DNA of 29,422 bases from the NCBI GenBank assembly GCA_047610385.1, contig JBLGAC010000052.1, positions 1 through 29,422 on the forward strand, written 5' to 3'. A model generated the notes under the pieces. That model saw only the letters and a list, made by a program, of their open reading frames with translations. It was not told the DNA's origin and searched no databases. This document shows, piece by piece, positions 22,627 through 29,422 of the stretch. The translations under genes and the position numbers were made by a program. Source of the DNA: JBOCEF01 sp047610385. GTDB taxonomy: Bacteria; Pseudomonadota; Alphaproteobacteria; Rhodobacterales; Rhodobacteraceae. How positions within the stretch are numbered: the stretch's first letter is position 1; every line of letters begins with the position of its first letter.

Positions 22627-23916
22627 ATGACTGTTTCCCATCTGAGCGCGTATGAAACCTCAATCGCTGACCGTGTGACCGAACGCGATTGGCTGGCCTT
22701 GGCGGCTGAGCTGATCCGCTGCGGCCAACCCCTGTCGGGCAACGCGCTGGACCCTGATCTGCCCGCTGCGCAGGAAGAGGCGATTGCCCACATGGTGGCG
22801 GGCCGTCTGCGCGGCATGGGCTTTGCGGTGGAGATGCCGGAAAAAACCCGCGGGCGCCCCAACGTGATCGGCCGCCTGAAGGGCGCGCGCCCCGGGCCCA
22901 GCCTGATGATCAACGACCATCTGGACACCTATCCAGTGGCTGAGCCGGGCAAATGGGACAAGACCAACTTTGACCCGTTTGATGCCACCCGCCACGGCGA
23001 TCTGCTTTACGCCCGCGGCACGTCTGACACGCGCGGCAACATGGCCAGCGCATTGCTGGCGCTGGAGGTGGTGACCGCCGCCGCCCCCGATCTGGCCGGT
23101 GACCTGATCGCCTGCTTCACCGTTGATGAAGAACGCGACGGCGCTGATGGGTCAATTTATCTGACGCAGGAACTGGGGCTGAAGCCCGACTGGTCGATCA
23201 CCGCAGAGCCGACCGCCTGGGGCGGGCCTGAAGGGCCGTGGGGCATGGCGATTTCCACCGCCAATTCGGGACACTGCATGGTGGAGGTCACTATCACCGG
23301 CGTGAAAGGCCACATCTGGCGCCCCGACATCATCGCCAACCCGATCCTTGAGGCAGGTCGCCTGCTTGGCGATCTGGAAGGCATGGCCTTTGATCATGTG
23401 CCCCACGCCTTCATGGGGCACACGCCGCCGATCTGTTCGGTCGTGCGCATCCGCGGCGGGCTGGTCGGCGAAATGCAGTTCTCTCCCGACACCTGCGTGA
23501 TCACCCTCGCGGTGGTCGGCATCGTGCCGGGCATGACGCTGGACAGTGTTTTGGCCGACATCGGCGCCGTGGCGGACGCGCGGCTGGGCGGGTTGAACGA
23601 CGTCTCCTGCACCGTGCGGCAGATCCCAGGGTCTCTGTTTGTCGATGGGACTGAGCCTGTGGACGCCGCCGCCGAACCAGTCGCGACCCTGGCCAGCGTC
23701 TATGCGGCCATGCAAGGCGAGGCCCCACGCATGAACCGCAAAAACGCCTTCAACGACACGATCCGGTTCAACGAGGCCGGGATCAACGCAGTGACCTTCG
23801 GCCCGGGTGAGGACGGATGGGCGGCGGACAATGAATGGATCTCGATACCCAAATCAGTGGCGGCGGCGCGGATCTATGCGGTGACCATCCTGCGGTTGCT
23901 TGGCGCACGGCCGTGA
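22627..23916 (+). CDS. M20-family metallo-deacylase/peptidase (ArgE/DapE type)
   Basis: A 429-residue, probably dizinc amidohydrolase. Candidate metal ligands are His98 with Asp100 in NDHLDTYP, Asp134 in GTSDTRGN (bridging), and Glu168/Glu169 in TVDEERDG, the latter holding the catalytic glutamate. A lid/dimer domain at about 205-330 begins near VEVTITGVKGHIWRP; VKGH carries the conserved His. GEDGWAADNEWI supplies the last segment, although the usual GPG...H ligand His is not evident, so metal binding may differ. Family members cleave N-acyl or N-carbamoyl groups. GGAG lies 11 bases before the ATG. The permease gene follows with a GTGA overlap. Confidence 0.88.
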   Translation: MTVSHLSAYETSIADRVTERDWLALAAELIRCGQPLSGNALDPDLPAAQEEAIAHMVAGRLRGMGFAVEMPEKTRGRPNVIGRLKGARPGPSLMINDHLDTYPVAEPGKWDKTNFDPFDATRHGDLLYARGTSDTRGNMASALLALEVVTAAAPDLAGDLIACFTVDEERDGADGSIYLTQELGLKPDWSITAEPTAWGGPEGPWGMAISTANSGHCMVEVTITGVKGHIWRPDIIANPILEAGRLLGDLEGMAFDHVPHAFMGHTPPICSVVRIRGGLVGEMQFSPDTCVITLAVVGIVPGMTLDSVLADIGAVADARLGGLNDVSCTVRQIPGSLFVDGTEPVDAAAEPVATLASVYAAMQGEAPRMNRKNAFNDTIRFNEAGINAVTFGPGEDGWAADNEWISIPKSVAAARIYAVTILRLLGARP

Positions 23917-24731
23917 CCGATTGGATCGGGGCCCTGCCGCGGCAGGTCCGGAGCTGGGCATTCAGGCGCGCCACGATCCTGTCGGCAATCACCGTTGTGT
24001 TGATGTTTGCCGCGTGGTGGTTCGTCACCGCGACCGGGCTGGCCAACAAGCTTTTCCTGCCTGCGCCTGATGCGGTGTGGCGCGCCTTTATGAAGGCGGT
24101 GATGAAGGGCTATCAGGGCAACACGCTGCAAATCCATGTCGGGGTCAGCCTGATGCGCATTCTGGCGGCGTTTTTTGCGGCGATCGTGGTTGGCGTGCCG
24201 CTGGGGATCTTGATGGGCGTGTCGCGCGATGCGCGCGCGCTGCTGAACCCGGTGGTCGAGTTTTACCGGCCACTGCCGCCGCTGGGCCTTTATACGCTGC
24301 TGGTGATGTGGCTGGGCATTGGCGAGGAAAGCAAGTTCGCGCTTTTGTTCCTTGCTGGCCTGCCGGGCATCATCATCACCACCACCCAGGCGGTCTGGAG
24401 CATAGATCCCGTCTATGTCCGCGCGGCGCAGGCGCTTGGCGCCTCGCGCACCCAGATGTTGCGCCACATCTTCCTGCCCGCCGCAGGGCCGACGATCCTG
24501 GCGGGCATGCGGATCTCGCTTGGCTTTATCTACACGGTGCTGGTCGCGGCTGAGATCGTCGCCGCCACCGCAGGCATCGGATGGATGATCTGGGATGCGG
24601 CGAAATTCCTGCTCAGCGATGTCGTGATCATGGGGCTGATCGTGCTCGGCCTGACCGGCGTTGCCCTTGACATGTGCCTCAGGGGGATCGGCGCGCTGCT
24701 GATGCCCTGGGTCGGCCGCGCGCGAAGATGA
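23913..24731 (+). CDS. NitT/TauT-type ABC transporter permease
   Basis: A 272-residue permease with about six membrane spans. The EAA loop VRAAQALGASRTQMLRHIFLPAAGP lies near residues 168-192, preceded by EFYRPLPPLGLYTLLVMWLGIGEESK, typical of TauC/SsuC. I choose the GTG at 23913, which overlaps the M20 stop (GTGA); an in-frame ATG at 23835 would overlap M20 by over 80 bases. No ATPase gene is in this operon, so the permease must borrow one, perhaps that at 12686-13525. The binding-protein gene follows after 62 bases. Confidence 0.92.
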   Translation: MTDWIGALPRQVRSWAFRRATILSAITVVLMFAAWWFVTATGLANKLFLPAPDAVWRAFMKAVMKGYQGNTLQIHVGVSLMRILAAFFAAIVVGVPLGILMGVSRDARALLNPVVEFYRPLPPLGLYTLLVMWLGIGEESKFALLFLAGLPGIIITTTQAVWSIDPVYVRAAQALGASRTQMLRHIFLPAAGPTILAGMRISLGFIYTVLVAAEIVAATAGIGWMIWDAAKFLLSDVVIMGLIVLGLTGVALDMCLRGIGALLMPWVGRARR

Positions 24732-24793
24732 CGCTGCGCCCCGACACCACCCGCTGCCGCCCCGACATGACCTCCTCCACAAGGAAAACACCG

Positions 24794-25810
24794 ATGAAAA
24801 AGACCCTGTCGACCCTGGCTGCCACTCTGGCCACCACTCTGGCCATGACCACCGCAGTCGCCGCCCAGCAGGCGCCTAAAAAGGTGACGGTCGGGTATCT
24901 CAATCTGGTGAACGCGCAGCTGGTCACCAAAAACCTCGGGCTGATGGCCAAGCATATGCCGGGTGTTGAGATTGCCTACATCAAGGTTGGTGGCGGCGGC
25001 GACATGTTGCGCGCCATCGCGGCTGACCAGATCGATTTCGGCGGTCTAGGCAACCCGCCCGCCACCATCGCCGTTGCACGCGGCCTGCCGATCCAAGGCA
25101 CGATGGTGCTGAACATGCTCGATTATGTTGAGGCGATGGTGGTGCGTGACAGCGCTGGCATCAAATCGTTCAAGGACCTGAGGGGCAAGACGCTGGCCGC
25201 GCCGTTCGGATCGACCACCCATTACCTGCTGATGCAGGCGCTAACCGACGAAGGCATCGACCCGGCGGACATGAAAATCCTTGATCTGCGCCCCGGCGAC
25301 ATTGCCGTCGCATGGGCCCGCGGCGACATCGACGCGGCCTGGTTCTGGGAGCCGAACCTCGACAAGGCGGTGAAGGATGGCGGGCACATCTTCATGACCT
25401 CTGGCCTCATGGAAAAACGTGGCTATCCGACCTGGGATGTCGGCGTGGTGATGAATGAATTTGCCGAGAAGTACCCCGCCTATGTCGAGAAATTCGTCGC
25501 TGCGGAATGTGAGGGCATCGCTTTCTGGATCGATCACCCCGCTGAAACCGCCGCGATCATCGCTGAGGAGCTGGAGCTGCCGCTTGACGACGCCACCCGC
25601 ATGATGCGCGGCACTGAGGTGGTGCGCTGCGACAAGCAGTTGACCGCGCAGTATATCGGCACGTCAGACGCCCCCGGCGGCTTTGTCGACACCCTTGAAG
25701 CCACGGCGACCTTCCTGGTCAGCCGGGACCGTTTGCCTGAGGTTCCCGCCCGCGCGGTGTTCGAAAACTTCCTGCACCCCGAATACCTCGAAGCAGTCGT
25801 GGCGAAGTGA
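24794..25810 (+). CDS. TauA-like ABC substrate-binding protein
   Basis: A 338-residue periplasmic protein. The signal peptide is residues 1-24 (ending VAAQ). The mature protein begins KKVTVGYLNLVNAQLV. LRAIAADQIDFGGLGNPPATIAVARG and FKDLRGKTLAAPFGSTTHYLLMQAL match the TauA taurine/aliphatic-sulfonate group. The ATG at 24794 has AAGGAAA upstream. Its stop overlaps the amidase ATG (TGATG). The TauA-like fold does not prove taurine as the ligand, since the neighbours are hydrolases of C-N bonds and no taurine dioxygenase or transaminase is present. Confidence 0.92.
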   Translation: MKKTLSTLAATLATTLAMTTAVAAQQAPKKVTVGYLNLVNAQLVTKNLGLMAKHMPGVEIAYIKVGGGGDMLRAIAADQIDFGGLGNPPATIAVARGLPIQGTMVLNMLDYVEAMVVRDSAGIKSFKDLRGKTLAAPFGSTTHYLLMQALTDEGIDPADMKILDLRPGDIAVAWARGDIDAAWFWEPNLDKAVKDGGHIFMTSGLMEKRGYPTWDVGVVMNEFAEKYPAYVEKFVAAECEGIAFWIDHPAETAAIIAEELELPLDDATRMMRGTEVVRCDKQLTAQYIGTSDAPGGFVDTLEATATFLVSRDRLPEVPARAVFENFLHPEYLEAVVAK

Positions 25811-27183
25811 TGAAAGCCCCCGGCAATATGTCCATAGGCGCGCTCAGGCGCGCCTATGCGGGCGGTGGGTTGACGGTGTCAGACGTTGCCCGCCAATTCC
25901 TGTCGCGCCTTGAAGGCCCTGATCAAGACAGCGTCTGGATATCAACCTGCGCGCCCGATCGCCTGCTGGCCGCTGCCGCAGCGCTGGACGCGCAAGTTGC
26001 GGATATGGACGCGCTGCCGCTGTTTGGTGTGCCATTTTCGGTCAAAGACAACATCGACGCGGAGGGGGAGCCGACCACCGCCGCTTGCCCCGGTTTCGCC
26101 TATCACGCAGTGCGTTCGGCCGAAGTGGTGGCGCGGGCGGTGGCGGCGGGCGCGCTTTATGTCGGCAAGACCAATCTGGACCAGTTCGCCACTGGGCTGG
26201 TCGGCGTGCGCTCGCCTTACGGCGTGCCCAAGAACCCGTTCAACGCCGATTACATCCCCGGTGGGTCATCGGCGGGCGCGGGGGTGTCGGTGTCCACTGG
26301 CATGGTCGGCTTTGCGTTCGGCACCGACACCGGCGGGTCAGGCCGCATCCCGGCCAGCTATAACGGCATCTATGGCCTGAAGCCCGCACCGGGGGATTGG
26401 AGCCGCGCCGGTCTGGTTTATGCCTGCCGCAGCTTCGACACGCCCACCGTCTTTGCCGCATCCCTGGACGACGTGATGGCGGTGGACGCGGTGGTGCGTG
26501 GCCATGACCGCGCCGACCCGTTCAGCCGCAACATCGCCCGCACGGATGTGCCCGCGCCGCGTGTCGCGCTGGCTGCACCTGGCCAGATCGACACCTTCGG
26601 CGACGCTGATGTCGCGGCCCTGTACCGCGCCGCCCATGCGCGCATCCTTGCCGCCTTTCCTGATGCGGCCGCGGCTGATCTTGCGCCGTTCCAGTCGGTC
26701 AATGATCTGATGTTCTTCGGCCCGTTTTTGGCTGAGCGTGACGTCTCAGTCGGTGATTTTCTTGATGCAAACCCCGATGGCTGCCACCCCGTGGTGCGTG
26801 ACCTGATCCTGTCTAGCCGCGCCTATTCCGCCGCCGACGCCTATCGCGCGCTATATCGGTTGGCTGAGGCTGCGTGTGCCACCCGTGGGTTCTGGGATGG
26901 TGCCGACGTGCTGATCACCCCGACCGTCGGCGCGCTGGTGACCCGCGCGGCCATTGCGGCTGACCCGCTAGGGCCGAACTTCAACAACGGGCGCTATACG
27001 AATTTCGCCAATCCGCTGGGGCTGGCCGGTCTTGCGGTCCCGATGGGCCGCAGCGGGGCAGGCGTGCCATGGGGGGTGACGCTTTATGGCCTGCCTGAAC
27101 GGATGGCGGCGCTGATGTCCGTGGCCCGCGCCATCTCGGCTGGACCACCCGATATAATCCCGGATCTTCAGGCAAAGGCCTGA
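25810..27183 (+). CDS. Amidase-signature hydrolase resembling allophanate hydrolase AtzF
   Basis: A 457-residue amidase. The Ser-cisSer-Lys triad is Lys79 (FSVKDNID), Ser153 (GGSSAGAGV) and Ser177 (GTDTGGSGR). The 74- and 24-residue spacings match AtzF (Lys91, Ser165, Ser189, from memory). TTAACPGFAY, VGKTNLDQFATGLVGVRSPYG and YGLKP are also AtzF-like. The C-terminal domain of full-length allophanate hydrolases (about 600 residues) is absent, so the true substrate may be another carbamoyl or amide compound. The ATG at 25810 overlaps the binding-protein stop (TGATG); a GTG directly before it is less likely. It is the last gene of the operon. Confidence 0.88.
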   Translation: MKAPGNMSIGALRRAYAGGGLTVSDVARQFLSRLEGPDQDSVWISTCAPDRLLAAAAALDAQVADMDALPLFGVPFSVKDNIDAEGEPTTAACPGFAYHAVRSAEVVARAVAAGALYVGKTNLDQFATGLVGVRSPYGVPKNPFNADYIPGGSSAGAGVSVSTGMVGFAFGTDTGGSGRIPASYNGIYGLKPAPGDWSRAGLVYACRSFDTPTVFAASLDDVMAVDAVVRGHDRADPFSRNIARTDVPAPRVALAAPGQIDTFGDADVAALYRAAHARILAAFPDAAAADLAPFQSVNDLMFFGPFLAERDVSVGDFLDANPDGCHPVVRDLILSSRAYSAADAYRALYRLAEAACATRGFWDGADVLITPTVGALVTRAAIAADPLGPNFNNGRYTNFANPLGLAGLAVPMGRSGAGVPWGVTLYGLPERMAALMSVARAISAGPPDIIPDLQAKA

Positions 27184-27835
27184 GCATGGGCGCGCAGATC
27201 GCCGGAAGGCTGGCAATTTCCCCCCTTACCGTGAGCTGCCGCCAAGGTCTGCCGGGCATGACCGCCTGCCGCGCCTGACGCAAATCTTACCGCGGCAGGT
27301 GGAAAAACCGTTCACTGGCGCTGATCGGTATGTTCGGTCAGACGCACCCGCCGGAGGCGTGCAGGCTTGGTGGCGCCCCATTTCAGGGTCATTGCATGCC
27401 TGAGACACGGCCCTTCGGGCGCTGTGCGATCTGGACTTCAAGATCAAGGGCTGCGGGCCCTTTCAGCATTGTGCCCGGTCTGGCCGGAAACGCACCTCGC
27501 TCCGCGCTGGAAGTCGTGATTTTCCTCAAGCCTCACGAACCCGCCAACGCCGCCCAAACCGACCGGCAAGCCCGATCCAGACCACCGCGGCAGTCACCGC
27601 GGCATCAACACGCCCCTGAACGCGCCGATGGCAACGCGGGCCGCCTCCGCGCCGCTCCCATACGCCATGCATCCGGTCGCGTCATCATGTCTGACCCCAA
27701 GGACTGTGCCCCAAGGGTCGCTGTGGTGCGCGCGGCGCGCCCGATCATGATGTCGGCGCTGAGCGGTCAATGCGCAGTGGATCGCACGGCCACGGCCAGC
27801 CAGCGTCAAGATCAATGGATGCGCTGGACTGCCTA
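27184..27835. other. Intergenic stretch without a recognised gene
   Basis: I see no credible gene here. The longest frame (27330-27836, plus) has low-complexity, Arg/Pro/Ala-rich sequence, matches no family I know and runs into the insertion sequence. A perfect 9-bp inverted repeat, CCTGCCGCG (27265-27273) with CGCGGCAGG (27291-27299), lies about 80 bases beyond the amidase stop and could be its 3'-end hairpin, though it has no T-tract. Confidence 0.55.
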
Positions 27836-28547
27836 GGCTGAGGACTCATAACCAGAAGATGACGGTTGCAGCGATGCAGATGGCGCTCATGAACGTGTGG
27901 GCGCAGCGGTCAAAGCGCGTGGCGATCCTGCGCCAGTCCTTAAGCCTTCCGAACATGCGCTCGACCAGATTGCGCTGCTGGTAGATTTTGGCGTCGTAGG
28001 GGGGCGGCGCCCTGCGGTTCTTGCGCCCTGGAATGCAGGGCGTGATGTCCAGTTTGGACTGGGCGTGGCGGAACCAGTCGCGCCTCGACGCCCTTGTCGG
28101 CGATCAGGGTTTCGGCGTCCGGCAGCGCGGGCAAGACGGTCGCGCCGCCGCGATAGTCGCTGACTCGGCAGGCTATTGCACAGCAATCGACGAGAGGGGA
28201 TCATCACGGTGTCGGTTGCCGCGCTCTCGGCGGCCAGAGTCGCGAATATCTGATCGAACACGCCGATCCTGCTCCACCTGATGAAGCGGTTGTACAGGGT
28301 CTTGTGCGGGCCGTAGGCGGCGGGGGCATCGCGCCACATCAGCCCGCCCCGGATCACATGGACCATGGCGCTGATCACCCGGCGGTCATCGACGCGCGGC
28401 ACCCCGCGAGGCTTATTGGGCAAAAGCGGCTGCAGGCGCGAAAACTGGGCTTCTGTAAGCCAGAAGTGGTGATCAAACATGGCGAACCTTCCAACGTTTG
28501 AATCATAACCGGCAGTCAATAGGAATCCCTTTTATGGGTCCTGACCC
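27836..28547 (-). mobile_element. Degenerate IS5-family (IS427-like) insertion sequence
   Basis: About 712 bp, bounded by imperfect inverted repeats: GGCTGAGGACTCATAA at 27836-27851 and its partner at 28532-28547 (13 of 16 match). TA lies on each side, within CTAG, as the likely target duplication. Intact IS427-type elements are nearer 830-850 bp from memory, so about 120 bp is missing. The transposase inside is broken (separate entry). Confidence 0.82.
27846..28480 (-). pseudogene. IS5-family transposase pseudogene
   Basis: The N-terminal part is intact from the ATG at 28480 (FDHHFWLTEAQFSRLQPLLP, then GLMWRDAPAAYGPHKTLYNRF and ATDTVMI). An internal deletion after VMI removes the usual D-S-T-H segment and about 40 residues. 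The frame then shifts twice. DALPDAETLIADKG-like sequence reads in a second frame. DWFRHAQSKLDITPCIPGRKNRRAPP and MFGRLKDWRRIATRFDRCAH, ending IFWL, read in a third, with the TGA at 27846-27848. The first catalytic aspartate region is lost, so it cannot be active. Confidence 0.88.
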
Positions 28548-28737
28548 TAGATCCGCTGAAACCTGTCGGCGCCCCTCTCATCGATGCTGCGCATCGACTG
28601 CCGGGCAACGATGCAGGCCGCCGGTGGGCGCGATGGGCGCTGCATCCCGTCTGAATTCGTCGCTGTGTCTGTGTGCCATGTCCGATCACCTTGATGGCGA
28701 GTATCGCTGTCAAGTAACCGGAACCAAATTGTGACAG
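28548..28737 (-). mobile_element. Fragment of an IS3-family element (left end and orfA start)
   Basis: On minus, an ATG at 28679 opens MAHRHSDEFRRDAAPIAPT, which matches the start of IS3-family OrfA proteins (MAHRHSDEF-R-D-A). It decays after about 20 residues and stops near 28594. Upstream of the ATG the sequence runs to 28737, where TGTCACAATTTGG (read on minus) looks like a terminal inverted repeat beginning with TG. The other end is cut by the IS5-type element at 28548. Confidence 0.7.
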
Positions 28738-29080
28738 GTCCAAGGAGGCTATCAAGCGCCTTCACGCTGAGCACAGGCGGCTCGGCGAGCGCGTCAACGC
28801 GATGTACATCGACAAGCTCGACGGCAAGATCGGTGGCGACTTCTACGACCAGATGGCGGGCCAATTGCGCGAGGAGCAGCGGCGCTTGCAGCGGGACATC
28901 GACCAGCACGAGAAGGCCAGGCAGTCCTACATGGACGAGGGCGCGTTGATTCTCGAACTCGCCCGCAATGCTCAGGCGCTGTTCAAACGCCAGCCCGCGC
29001 GCGAAAAGCGGCGGCTTCTCAATTTCGCAATTTCGAACTGCTTTTGGGAGGACGGGGAGGTCGCCGCAACCTTCCGTTAA
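28738..29080 (+). pseudogene. C-terminal remnant of a serine site-specific recombinase
   Basis: An open frame begins at the IS3 fragment edge (KEAIKRLHAEHRRLGERVNAMYIDKLDGKIG) and runs to the TAA at 29080. It matches the coiled-coil and C-terminal segment of large serine recombinases: QMAGQLREEQRRLQRDIDQH, SYMDEGALILELARNAQALF, REKRRLLNFAISNCFWEDGEV. The catalytic resolvase domain, the recombinase domain and most of the zinc ribbon are missing, so it is non-functional. The truncation point coincides with the IS3-type terminal repeat, which suggests insertion disrupted it. Confidence 0.85.
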
Positions 29081-29325
29081 CCATTTGATTTATTGGCGAA
29101 AAAAATCAAAACTCACGCTCGCTTGAAGGCGGGCAGCGATGGCAATTTGTTGAAAAAAGAGATTTGGCTGGGGCGGCAATAGCCATAGGCGTGTAACAGC
29201 CCACCGCGAATCGTAAGCTATGCAATTGATATATAACGCTTGTGCGCAATGCCCCTTGATCAACCCGTCCCATCCTGTAACACTCAATCTCAAGTCTTTG
29301 GGTGGGTATATGGGTGGGTGGAGAA

Positions 29326-29422
29326 ATGCCGAAGAAGGCGCTTGAGATGACCGCGCTTGATGTCAGGCGCTTGGAGACGCCCGGCCTTCATGCCGTTGGC
29401 GGCGTCGCGGGGCTGGTGCTGC
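29326..29422 (+). CDS. P4-type tyrosine integrase, N-terminal part (runs off the window)
   Basis: The ATG at 29326 follows GGTGGAG and opens MPKKALEMTALDVRRLETPG, continuing LHAVGGVAGLVL to the window edge. This is the Arm-DNA-binding N-terminus (DUF4102) of P4/genomic-island integrases, in which the segment G-L-H-A-V-G-G-V-x-G-L is characteristic. The catalytic R-H-R-Y domain would lie beyond the window. No tRNA gene is visible in the 245 bases upstream (29081-29325). It probably marks the start of a genomic island extending to the right. Confidence 0.85.
   Translation, partial: MPKKALEMTALDVRRLETPGLHAVGGVAGLVL

Noticed and set aside
27330..27836. 168-codon frame upstream of the insertion sequence
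   Set aside because: No family resemblance, low-complexity Arg/Pro/Ala sequence, and it ends at the IS boundary. Not supported as a gene.
29081..29325. Possible tRNA/attachment site upstream of the integrase
   Set aside because: I looked for a cloverleaf with a T-loop and CCA-proximal stem and found none. The GGGTGGGT repeat near 29301-29322 is too simple to call an att site.
1..29422. CRISPR arrays, rRNA or tRNA genes
   Set aside because: No regularly spaced repeats with unique spacers and no recognisable rRNA or tRNA sequence were seen by eye on either strand.

Overview
The window is high-GC, densely packed chromosomal DNA that fits an alphaproteobacterium of the Rhodobacterales (Roseobacter/Paracoccus-type). 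The basis is recalled family distribution: purA joined to a DUF2842 gene, a TRAP dctPQM set, a NitT/TauT ABC importer, PCu(A)C/SCO copper proteins, and GC-rich palindromes of the type seen in that order. No 16S or other taxonomic marker is present, so the order is an inference.

Layout. 1-652: no convincing gene. 696-4610: housekeeping genes (DUF2842 and purA on minus; rmuC and a small membrane protein on plus). 4666-7860: TRAP transporter dctPQM on minus, with a strong hairpin between dctP and dctQ. 8061-9176: a THUMP-type rRNA methyltransferase on plus. 9344-16627: a nine-gene minus-strand operon in which seven of the eight junctions overlap. It encodes a long substrate-binding protein with a NosL-like C-terminal domain, a NitT/TauT permease, an unrecognised membrane protein, the ATPase, SCO, PCu(A)C, a dihaem cytochrome c, a Crp/Fnr regulator and a YeiH-type exporter. 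16947-20268: a second minus-strand operon with a DUF971 protein, AprA-like flavoprotein, AprB-like ferredoxin and HEAT-repeat protein, ended by an intrinsic terminator. 20403-21576: divergent fdxA and ferredoxin-NADP reductase. 21593-27183: a LysR regulator divergent from an M20 deacylase, a NitT/TauT permease, a TauA-like binding protein and an AtzF-like amidase. 27184-27835: no gene. 27836-29080: a wreck of nested mobile elements (degenerate IS5-type element, IS3-type fragment, truncated serine recombinase). 29326 to the end: the start of a P4-type integrase, probably the edge of a genomic island.

How the parts may work together. The most interesting block is 9344-21576. An AprBA-like flavin/Fe-S oxidoreductase has its own HEAT-repeat partner, a DUF971 protein (domain linked to Fe-S handling), and an NADPH-FNR-FdxA electron path. 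Beside it lies an ABC importer of the sulfonate/nitrate class coupled to periplasmic copper delivery, a cytochrome c and a putative sulfur-oxyanion exporter. There is no ATP sulfurylase, aprM or dsr gene, so this is unlikely to be ordinary dissimilatory APS metabolism. My working hypothesis is an uncharacterised redox pathway for an imported small (possibly organosulfur) compound, with a copper-dependent step. The second cluster (22627-27183) looks like uptake and hydrolysis of an amide- or ureido-containing compound, and its transporter lacks its own ATPase.
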